A stretch of 39,457 bases of DNA from Priapulus caudatus (taxonomy: Eukaryota; Priapulida; Priapulimorpha; Priapulimorphida; Priapulidae): positions 3,469-42,925 of the forward strand of contig NW_014577689.1 of NCBI RefSeq assembly GCF_000485595.1, written 5' to 3'. Positions 1 through 10,700 of the stretch are shown here, piece by piece. The translations under genes and the position numbers were made by a program. Each line of letters opens with the position of its first letter. Position 1 is the first letter of the stretch. The notes beneath the pieces are model-generated. The model was not told where the DNA came from. It was given only the letters and a program-made list of their open reading frames with translations, and searched no databases.

Positions 1-74
1 TGTCAGATGAGCTAAAAATACGGCACTTAATAACAATCCCTGACACACTTCTTTACCACAATATGTTACCATTA

Positions 75-757
75 AAACGAGTGTAAAATTAAATTAATCC
101 GAGTTGTAATCACAGAGAAATATCCATTTATACATCGGCTACTATGTCAGAAATCGAAACGGAGAAATCAGGGTTTTTCTATTTTTCACAATGACCGCCT
201 GTGTGCAAAATGGGTGAACGTATGTGATATATCTATTGTTAGTACTTACTGCGACATATCCATGACTAACTGACACCACTAAATTGGTAAAATGTTCCAT
301 GCACCTTGAGAAATTCTGAGAAATTACAAGGTGACCATTGCCTGACGTCACTGTCAACAAACGCGCGCCTTATGTAAGGTGCGTTGCGAGGTGTGAGAAC
401 TATTTTAGGCTCTTGTGGGATACCTATTGGATCAGGGTAGTAGTACAGCTGTAGCAGGGTTGATGTTGATCAGGAGTAGATAATAGGGAATTTCCTATTA
501 TCTACTCCTGATGTTGATGGATACTGCCTCTGTGAATCGTGAAAATGCTGATTGTATCATGTGTCTGACTTCATAATGACGTCAGCCGCGGCTCACTACA
601 CATGTACGTGGGCAAGCAAAACGCTCTGACAGTTCACATGTACCGTTATATGGAGAAATGAGCACGTTCACAGGTGGCACATAGTGTTAGCCATCGAATA
701 AAGTTGAAAATGAAAAATCGGTAAAATTTTTCCTAAAACCTTGAGAGTATCCTTAAA
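75..757. repeat. Dispersed repeat R, copy 1
   Basis: About 680 bases closely matching 4200-5322 in the same orientation, e.g. CACAGAGAAATATCCATTTA at its left and the GTTGAAAATG..AAATCGG stretch at its right. No coding sequence seen. It carries the 40-bp palindrome at 471-510 and lacks the 421-bp insert found in copy 2, so each copy gives an empty site for the other's insertion. Boundaries are approximate. The remaining 757-1034 shows no feature I can name. Confidence 0.7.
471..510. mobile_element. 40-bp palindromic micro-element, hAT-like ends
   Basis: A near-perfect palindrome (one mismatched pair) starting CAGGAGTAGATAATAG and ending with its complement. It is flanked by the 8-bp direct repeat ATGTTGAT at 463-470 and 511-518. 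The related repeat copy near 5072-5092 lacks the insert. CAGG ends with an 8-bp duplication are hAT features; the element is far too short to encode anything. Confidence 0.75.
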
Positions 758-1034
758 AAGAAAAAGAAAAAGATCATTACAATTTTTTGAGTCGGGGCCC
801 CTTTTTGGCAGGTCGGTCGGGTGAGGGCAAACAAACAATATTTTTATTATGGCCTCAGTTTCGAGACATATACATCATGCTGTGAAACCAGCATGACTGT
901 TGGGATTGTCAAAGGTGAACAAAGCTGGAAGTTGGGGGCATGGTGATTAGTAGGTGGGAGCACGTTGGACGACTTATGGGGTGTTGTAAATTACCTTCAG
1001 CTTTTTGTAAGTTTGTGTATAACTTGTTGTACAT

Positions 1035-1488
1035 TAGTGGTGTAACGGTTAACCGCGGTTAACCGAAAACCGCGGTTTTTGCGCCACCATTCGGATATTC
1101 GAACCGTCGTTCCGTTTTCGGCTCGGTTTCGGTTCCACATTTTATATATACCCGATATATACGCTTTTGAGATACGCGCACTGCGATTGGCTGGTCGTAA
1201 ACTCTTGGCCAATCAGCGAGCAGATAACATTGATAGACCACTTGCTACATGCCACGAGAAGGTCAACGCGTTCATTTTGTCTGCAAAAATGACAACTTAT
1301 ATGTTGATCCGCCGGCTTCCTACAGATCTATGGTATTTATAAACCAGTCTGATTATTAAATTTGCACTTCTGTTTGGTGTTATAAGATTTGTAATTGATC
1401 GCAAATATTCGAACCGAAAATAACCGAACCGAAATGTGAAAACCGAAAACCGAACCGAACCGTGGAGTTGTGATTCGTTGCACCCCTA
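1035..1488. mobile_element. Non-autonomous hAT-like transposon
   Basis: Starts TAGTGGTGTAACGGTTAACC and ends TTCGTTGCACCCCTA, so the ends are imperfect inverted repeats. The perfect 8-bp duplication TTGTACAT lies at 1027-1034 and 1489-1496. The interior has GGTTAACCG and CCGAAAACCGAACCG motifs near both ends. No transposase is encoded; the short open frames inside are incidental. Confidence 0.85.
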
Positions 1489-1507
1489 TTGTACATGCAC
1501 ATAATAT

Positions 1508-1556
1508 CAGGAGTAGATAATAGAAGACTCTGATCCTATATAGATATCTACTCCTG
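1508..1556. mobile_element. 49-bp palindromic micro-element
   Basis: Ends CAGGAGTAGATA and TATCTACTCCTG, identical to those at 471-510, with a partly symmetric middle. Flanked by the 7-bp direct repeat ATAATAT (1501-1507, 1557-1563). It lies 20 bases after the hAT-like element and about 30 bases before the exon at 1586. Confidence 0.7.
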
Positions 1557-1585
1557 ATAATATGATGGTCGCTCAACTCGTATAG

Positions 1586-1724
1586 ATGAGGACTTGATAC
1601 TGAGCCTGACGTGCCGTGAGCACCGTGTTCTGAAGCAGAGACTGCTGGAACCATACCTATCAGGCACATCGACAAGGGAATTGGAGTACAACTGGATCAC
1701 CACGGGTGGGCTGCTCTCAGACAG
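1586..1724 (+). CDS. TTC3: TTC3-like upstream coding exon
   Basis: The exon lies between a TATAG acceptor and an ACAG/GTAACT donor. It reads with two leading bases, then 45 codons, ending in phase 2. The product includes EDLILSLTCREHRVLKQR and the segment STRELEYNWITTGGLLSD. The latter resembles the N-terminal SERNLEFDICSIW stretch of vertebrate TTC3 in position and pattern (from memory). It is single-copy: the A/B duplication starts just after it. Its phase matches the acceptor at 3747 of the next exon, although an extra exon between them cannot be excluded. The reading frame runs upstream only to a stop near 1559, so this is an internal exon or its start lies elsewhere. Confidence 0.6.
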
Positions 1725-4700
1725 GTAACTGCAGTGAATCCTTGACTATGAAAGTTGACCATGAAAGTGAAACCTTGACTATGAAAGTGGTGCCGGTATA
1801 AATAATGTGAGGTGGGAAATGGGTGCATTGAAATCTGTCAGGAACCCTGAGGTACTATACTGTGCTACGATACGATATGTTATCCTTGCTATAGCAATGT
1901 ATTTACATGAGCACGCGCAGTCCATGTTGGCACCAAATAAAAAGACACTCAGAATCCAAAATAATCGGACGTCTTATTCTTCAACTTGAACTTACACACC
2001 CATACAACTGGCAAAATTGTCAAGAAACACATGTAGCTTCTGTTCACTGACATTGTTGAATGCCTCCATTCAGTAAAGTCCCACCTTTGCAAAATCATGA
2101 TGGATTTCTTTAAAACATACTAAAATTATAACACTTTATCTACTAAAATGTGGAAAATACAGCGGGGTTGTGTCAATGCGTTAATTTCACCTCTTATGTA
2201 TAAAACCCTTTGGAAAAATGGTGTGTGTTTGTCTGTTACAATCGGCTGGGAAATTCTTTGGCTTTTAATAACACGCTTTCTTGCAGGTCTCAAGATAATG
2301 TTTTAGGAGACCAGGAACAAGTGTGTGCAATGGCTTTATGTTTTGTGCTGAAAAGGATGCTAGATTTTTTTGTAAGTTTCCCATTGATTATTCCAGTATT
2401 ATTCTAAGGCTTTTCCTACAAGTGTTTGCTTTAACATACGAATTCAGGAAGAATAATAGCCGCGTTCACACGGAGCAATACATTCGGTATTTAGCATTCA
2501 CACTAGGCAAAAATGCGCGGTCCAACAATACTGAATCTAAATAGATGCCGTATTTGTTTAAATACGCGGCTTCCCAGATGCCGAATTACTTCTCGTGCTT
2601 GAGAAATTTCGAATCTCTTGGACCGCGTATTTCTCTCGTCTGAACGCAACTGAACGCAAATACACCATTTCTGAAGCCGCGTATTTTATAGACTGGTCTG
2701 CGCGCGACAGTTCCATTCACGTTACACTGACGCGAGTGGAACTGTCGAGTGCGGACTATAGTCTACGTATTCTGTCGTCGTCGTTGCTGTGCATTGATTG
2801 TTTAATTCGCATTGTTCGCTTGGACGCATTGTTTTTTTTCAACTCGCAGCTCGCAAGTAAATAAATACGGCATTTCTGAAGCCGCGAAACAGCGTGTGAA
2901 CGCTCGGGTAGAGTGAAGGCCAACTCAGGTGACAGGTCGCCCTTACGTCCTAGTTGCCGACAAAATTTGAAGATCGTACGTCAAAAACCAGCCAGATCGC
3001 AGATAAAAACATCGGCGACTAAAATCGACATGAGTTCTCTTACAATCGAAAATACGATCGCCGCCTGCGATCGCAGGAATAGAAACGGTTTTATTTCTAC
3101 GCGGCAGTCGGCGACAAATCGTGAGTGGCAGCCAATCACCGCTACGTGTCGAGTCACATGATTATCAAAAGTCACGTGATTAACAAAATGGCAGCCTACA
3201 CAGCAGTTTACAAGGAGGGATTATTGCACAAACCCTTTCTCAAATATATATTAAGTTTTCCGTATACCACAGGCAATTTTTTAAATAATTTTTCTGCACA
3301 TGATTATAACGATTTTCAGAAAATTGAGGATAGATTTACGAAGTTACCTGATGACAGTGATGTTTACTTGTAAGCGCCGTTTTGTTGGTCATGTTACTCG
3401 TTTTATGTAGACTGGTCCCGGCATCAAGCTTGCTCTGTTTCTGCTAAATAACTGCTTGTGCTAGTACAAATACTGGGGCCGCGAACCCGTCTTAGTTTCC
3501 TGCAGAACGCTATGATCTGATCGGCGATGTACAGCGTTAAGTCACTTCAAGTCGACATAAGTGTGTTGCTACGCTGCTAATCGGCGATAAAGTGGTTGCA
3601 GATAGTCAAATCGTAGGGCGACCTGAGCAGGGCTTAAGTCGCGAATTTGTCTCAGATTCGGTAGCTCGCAAATACCGAATTTCATAAATACGGAGTCTCG
3701 TGTGAACGCAGGTAATAGCAATGGCTGCATCTTTTTACCTTCAGAGGGATGATTCATTTTTTGCTCGTGAGCTTATTGAGAGGCTGGCTCCAACAATAAC
3801 CAGTGAGATGAAAACAACATTACCAATGTCTCTGGAGAGATTGATGGAAAAATTATATCATGGGTACATGTTTGAAGAAATTGGGTAAGTCTGTGTCTTT
3901 AGTGTATGTGTACATGCCTGCTGAATCAATACTTTGCATTAAAGACCCTGCGAAAGCAAAAAAATATGGCTGTTACACATAGTAATATATAGCTTTGTTA
4001 TTTTTCAACTATATGCATCAATAAAAAAATTTATACAGCGCTCTAAACTTATTTTGTAATAGAACTACGCGAAAAACGCAGCTCTCGTGACATCACGCGG
4101 ATGACGTAGATTTGGCAACTATTCTCGAAATACGAGTCAGCTCATGGTAACATTGTGCAGTAAACCGTTTCATATTTACTGAGAAAAATGAAAAAAACTG
4201 CTTAAAAATCAAGCAGTGTGTTAGAATTGAATCAATTATTCCGTGTTGTAATAATTAGAACACAGAGAAATATCCATTTATACATCGGCTACTACGTCAG
4301 AAACCGAAACGGAGAATCAGCGTTTTTCTATTTTTCACAATGATCGACCGCCTGTTTGCAAAATGGGTGAACGTATGTAAAACATCTACTGTTAGTACTC
4401 AGGGTTCTCCCCAGGATGAAATTGAAACAGGGGGGAGGGGAGGGGGAGGGGAAGGGAGGGGAAACTTGGGGGGTCCGGGGGCCTGTTTTTTTACCGTACC
4501 ACTAATTAATGCGTAAAATCGCCACCACACCATAGACGGTATTTGGGGTTCTTGTATATATAAGATAGCCGAGTCGGTGCATAGTTATTGTTGGGTGCGG
4601 TACAGGTTAACTGTTTGAACTTGTGTATGGGCTGCAGTGCATGCGTGGTACGGGTGGAATGGGAATTCTTGACGATCGATTCCCTCGCTGTCCAACTTTT

Positions 4701-7700
4701 ATTGTGGTGGAATTTAATCGGGGCGGAGGTAATTTAAACGGGGCGCAACGATTGAAACAGGGGGGAGTTTTCCCAAACGGGGCGCGCACGCCCCGTTTGC
4801 GCAACGTAGGGAGAAACCTGGTACTTACTGTGACATATCCATGACTAACTGACACCACTAAATTGGTAAAATGTTCAATGCACCTTGAGAAATTACGAGG
4901 TTACCAACGCAATTTCATGCAAAACGCACGAACACCGCCCATTGCCTGACGTCACTAAGCTATATGTCAACAAACGTGCGCCTAATGTAAGGTGTGTAGT
5001 GAGGTGAAAGAACTATTTTGGGCAGCGTGGGATAGTTTAACCTATCACTGGCAGATAACATCTGTAGAAGGGTTGATGTGAATGATACTGGCTTAGTGAA
5101 TATCATGAAAATTCTGGTTGTATCATGTCTCTGATGTCATCAGTGACGTCAGCCGCAGCTCACTACACGTGTGCGCGGATAATCAATACGCTCTGAAAGT
5201 TCACATGTATCGTTATATGGAGAAATGAGCATGTACATCGGTGGCACATAGTGTTAGCCATCGAATAAAGTTGAAAATGGAAAATCGGTAAAATTTTGCC
5301 TAAAACCTTGAGAGTAACCTTAACTTAATGTGGCGTGTCTTGATATGATGGGAGATGACGGAGGGGTGGGACAGGGTTTAGGTGCGTTCAAATCAACGTA
5401 TGTGTCTTCACATCACACATTTGACGGCTTGCAGGCGACAGACTGCGTGGTTATTCCCGGAGCTAAACCCCCTTCAGTCTGTCACTGCCGTGTTGGTTAC
5501 TGCTGTATCACTCTGCAGCTACATGATAGAATCTGTGGTGACTCCAAACGTCCTTTTAGAATATGAGAAAGCAGATGATCGGCGTACCCAGGTGATTAGC
5601 AAATTGACCTATCCATCTGGGTGAGATAAGCATGCTCCAGTTTGATATTGCTGCTAGATCGGTCAGCCTGGACTAGTTTATACATATTTTTCTCGTGTGC
5701 ATGCCAAATTGTCCGACTTTGTGGCAACTCTTTTCCCAGCATTGTCTTTTAAAAGCATCCTGTCACAACACTGATCAGTTAGATCTGCCTGTCAGTCACA
5801 CCAGACAAATGGGTCAGTTTAATTATTATGACGTGGTTCCTTTTTTCATGTGCTGAAATGCATTCATTTGTTGTAACTGTCAGCAAGTTCATAGATCATT
5901 TGAGAAATATGTCATGATATACTGGAATATGTCATATCAAATGACTAGAACATATAATATAAAATTAGAGTGTATATTAGGGAGTACAAAATGACCAAGT
6001 GTTTGCATGATGTGTGTGTTTTTGTGTGGCTTATCATAGCATAGTCTATTTGATGTGTTTATACTTGTCTACGTTTATTGAATACATTGAGCTGTCATCT
6101 TGTGGTATTTACTGCTTGTCTGTTAATGTTGCACCAGGACAGTAGAGGATTCAAAGACTTTGGCAACAACGCATTTTTAAAGAAAGATTATTCAAAGGCA
6201 CTACATCGCTATACAGATGCCATCGAGATAAATCCATTCAATCACATCGTTTACGGAAATCGGGCACAGGTAAACTGCTAAATATACTTTTTAGGGAACA
6301 TGCAACCAGCAAGTTTAATTGTGTTGTGTGTAATTGATTAAAAGGTTCCATCTGAATGTACTAAGGCAGTGGTTCCCAAACGGTGCGGGCATGTCACAGT
6401 GGTGCAGCGCAAGAGGATGGCAAGTGTGGTGGAAAGTTTCAAAGACAAACAAAGAAACATTTTCAAAAAATTCATGTGCCAAAAATAAATATGAAGGTCA
6501 TTTTCTCATTTGATTTATTTTGTTACACTTACATGTGATATAATATGGTAAATATATATGTATAGAATTAGAAACTGGTCGAATTTTCCAGAAGTTTCTA
6601 GATTTCATGCCATCTCCCTTTGTATTCAGTGCAGTGTTAAATAGTATCGTGTGTTATTTTTGCACTTATTTGTAAGATTTATTATACTTTCTGGATGTCA
6701 CATGATCATATAAAGTAGTTGTGCTCTATGTTATGAATCAAGCACTGCTAGGAGTTGTTTTTTGTTTTTGAATGTAATTCTTATCATGGGAAAATTTAGT
6801 GTGCTGCGAGCAAATTTATATTCCAAAAGTGCGGCCCAGATAAAAAAGTTTGGGAACCACTGTACTAAGGCGTGTTTTTGTATCTTTACGGTCATCTCAT
6901 CCCTTTCCTACTGAAGTGCTAAACTTTCCGGCATGTAAGAAACAACTTATAACATGGTTCGCACAGTCCTTGAAAAGTAATTGAATTTGAGGGGAGTCCT
7001 TGAAATTTAGTAAATGTTGATTTTGTGCTTGAAAAGTCCTTACATTTTTAGAAAGAATCCTTGCCTGTAATAAACAGAAATTTTGTACCATCAATAATGT
7101 GCAAACCTCGATTAAAATTGCGTTAAATAAGCTTAAAAAGCTATAGACACGATAGACAGTTAAATGATGGTCACAAATTACAGTAAGTGACTGTAAGTCA
7201 GTAAAATCAGTCAGTAAATCAGCGTATGTTGTAAAAGGTGACAAGTGTTTAGACAGGGTTTATTAATGGTGATCCAGGTAAGTTTAAGAGGTGGCCATGC
7301 AGTGATTAAGATGGGGTTATTAAATTAATCCAGCGTATGTTTTTTGTTCTGTGTTAGAATTCTGATAAAATGTCTTGAATTTCGATAAAATGCTCCTTGA
7401 AAAAGTCCTGACTAAACATTTCAGTGCTATGTATGAACCGCAATGTATGAGAGTGTGTAAGAAATTACTTTGTAATGCATGTAAGAAATAGCCTGTTGTG
7501 TTTGTGTAGAATTAGAAAGTACATGTAGAGGCTGTGTGGGTATATTGGCTGTTCACATTGTCATGGGCATTGCCAGCGTGTACATTGAAATGGAGAAGTA
7601 CTCGAGTGCGCGAGATCAGACTTGGCTTCCGCGTGCAATGCTTCTGGACGAAAACCTGCCAAAGGTACTCTCACTCATGAGCAAGTCTTCAAGCTCATGC

Positions 7701-10700
7701 TATCACAGCTGTAACGTGATGTCTATTCTTGCACTGAAAACTTTGAGCCCAATTTTAGTGTCTTGTTCGCACTGCAGTAGTATTACTTGCATGTTACAGT
7801 TGCCTATATCATTCTCTGCGTCCGTGCAATCAACATTGCAGTGAATTTTTCCTAACAGTATTAAATGTCGTATTTGACGTCTGTTTGCGCATGTAATGCG
7901 TTTGTTTGTATGGATGTAATGGCGCAGAGATACGGATTCACATGTGGTCTGTGTATGTTGCTATGGGTGTATTACGAGATAGTGACTTGCACCCGCGACC
8001 GGACCGTGGTCTGTGTATGTTTGTACAGAATGTTATTTAGGAACATCAGACTTACAAACTGGTCTGATGTTTTGTTGCAGATGTAATTACAGAGATAAAA
8101 CACTTGCACGTGGTCTGTGTATGTTTGTTTTGCGTGTATTACTAGACATACTGACTTACAAGTGGTCGTGTTTTGTTTGTACGGATGATATTACAGAGAT
8201 AGTACTTACACGTGGTGCTGTGTATGTTTTGTGCAGATGTATTTACATAGATCTGACTTACTGCTGCTCTATTATGTTATGTACAGATGTATTACACAGA
8301 TACTGACTTACACATGATCTGTGTTCGTGCCAGATGTCATTAGCAGAGATACTCGACCTTTACATTGTCTATGTATTTGTACAGATGTATTACAGAGATA
8401 CTGACTTACACATGATCTGTGGTTTGCTGTGCAGGCATATTCAGGGTGACGGATCACTAGAGAAGATGGGCGGCTGGATGTATGCGGTGCACACTACATG
8501 CTGCCATTAAAACTGCTCCCGCGTTTACCCATGGCTTGATCCTTAATGGAGGAATAATCAGAAACTGGCTAAAGTCCAGCAAGCTTTATTAGACAAAGGT
8601 TGTCACTGACTGCTGCTGGACTAACTGTGTTATTCTGGTGTACATGTTTAACCGTCGCACTTAGCATATATATATCTATACTGGGACATCAGCTACTAGG
8701 GTAATTAGCTGAAATGTAGCAGTGCGTACTGCGTATGTTTTATTTTGTTTAATTAATCGAATGGTTGTGTGAAATCTTTAGCCCTAGTTACCTATTATTT
8801 CTTATGGGCGTGCGTGCGGCGGGGCAGGCGAACGGGTTTTAAAGGGAGCCATGTTTGACTAGATCTACTGTTTGTGCAAATCGTACACACGCAGCTCAGC
8901 TAGCGACTAGCTGCAGAATACCGAATATACACAACGCCAAGGAGACCACGCTCAGCGGGACTTTCTTGTCGCAGCTGCATTCACACTGGTATGTCATTGA
9001 CCTCGTAATCGAACACCCGAGCGTTGTATCAAAATGCTTTTTAATGTTTTCAGAGGGTCATGGGATGCAAGGCGAAGCTGCATCAAGAGCAGAAGGTGCC
9101 ACTCAAGGAGCAAGACCGCAGCAGCAGCCAGCAGGCAGCAAGCAGCAGCAGGCAGGCCACAGCCAGAAACAAAACAAGCTAAGCAGCAGAAATCAACAAG
9201 ACAGCAGCAGCAGCAAAACAACAGGGGACAGCAGCAGCAGCAAAACACAAGAGACAGCCAGCAAGCATTGCAATAGTATGAAATCAATTTCGTTATATGT
9301 CGCGGCCTGATATAGCTGTTATACGTGAACTGCCGTTAAGTTGAAGAACATCAGGAGGCATTTCGAAGAAACATTGGCGAAAGTTACGTCTAGCGAGAAG
9401 TCAACAACGTTTGGTGAGTTACACGCTACTCTACTTTAATTTATGACGTGAAGGAGATCCACCACTACGATTTTCGCGTTTTTATACGATATTTCTATTT
9501 CCACATTCAACACAAACTACGAATTTCGAGTGATCTAAAAAAAAAAAGATGTCAATTATTGTCATTTTTTTTTCAATTATTGCCATTTTTGGACATTCAG
9601 AATGCGCTAAATTCATCTCAGAAATAAAAAAATTGCCGGACCCCCTAGCGAAGCTCGTGTGAACGTCGTGACCCGAGCAACTACTATTTGATATGGGCCA
9701 GCAACTAAACGATTGCTATCAATATGTGTTGGCATCTCATGGAGGGCCCTTACAATGTCGCCCATACTACTTGTGTTCTTTTAACAATGGCCGCTGCGAT
9801 TGATAAGCTGTCCTGTGCATGCTGCAGCAACATGGTTGCCGGTTAATAACATAAACTATATACTTATCGACACACTAATTACATAACTAACACAACCAAC
9901 AACGTCATCAATTACTCATGATCAAAATAACCACCGCAAGAAACACCAACAGCAAACAACAACAACAAAAACGCAAACAACAACAGCTAGCAATGACAAT
10001 GCGCCGTTGCAACGTTGTGCTTGCACGCGATAGCGGTTTGTTGCAGATAACATGAACTGTGGGCACTATACTTATTTTAATGTCGATTCCTTTTTATCCA
10101 CTGGCCTTAAATCAGTTGATGACTGAAGCTATAAATACCTATAGCCACTACAATAAACAGCTGCCCACGCCGGGTAAGCTCCATAGGGTCTATTCCCCAG
10201 GGTATGCGCGAATGGACCCTGGTCTTTGAATATGGTTAGGGAGTAGGCGTAGGCGACTCCCTAGACTCGTTAGTGGAGTAGGCGAGGTACGGTCCGGCAT
10301 ATTAGATAGTACCAGGGTACGTTCCGGCAGTACCCTGGGGGACATAGACCCTCTCAGCGCCGGTAAGCTTAACGACTCGCTGTATTCTACTCTCTGTGTG
10401 TAGGTGATGATTCAGTAAAGCTGCGGCAGCAATACTCTGCAGACAGTGAGCAAGCGTCACACCTGCTACTGGCTGGAAACCCAACACAGGCTGCACAGAA
10501 GTACAAGTGCTGTATAGAATTGCTGGGAAATGTTGGGCTCCAGGTGAGCATTTGTTGCATGGTGGAAAGCCCGCTTGGAATTTACCTATCCATCTGAGCT
10601 TGACAACCATGGCGCACACCTTGGGTGTTTGTTGATAGATCTTTTAGGTTCTCTGGTAATCAAGCTCGTCTCGTTTCTACGCATGTTTAATGCACGCAGG

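Noticed and set aside
9034-9287. Minus-strand Cys/Ser-rich and plus-strand Gln-rich frames as separate genes
   Set aside because: They are registers of the CAG-rich tract inside the Gln-rich exon of the TTC3-like gene.
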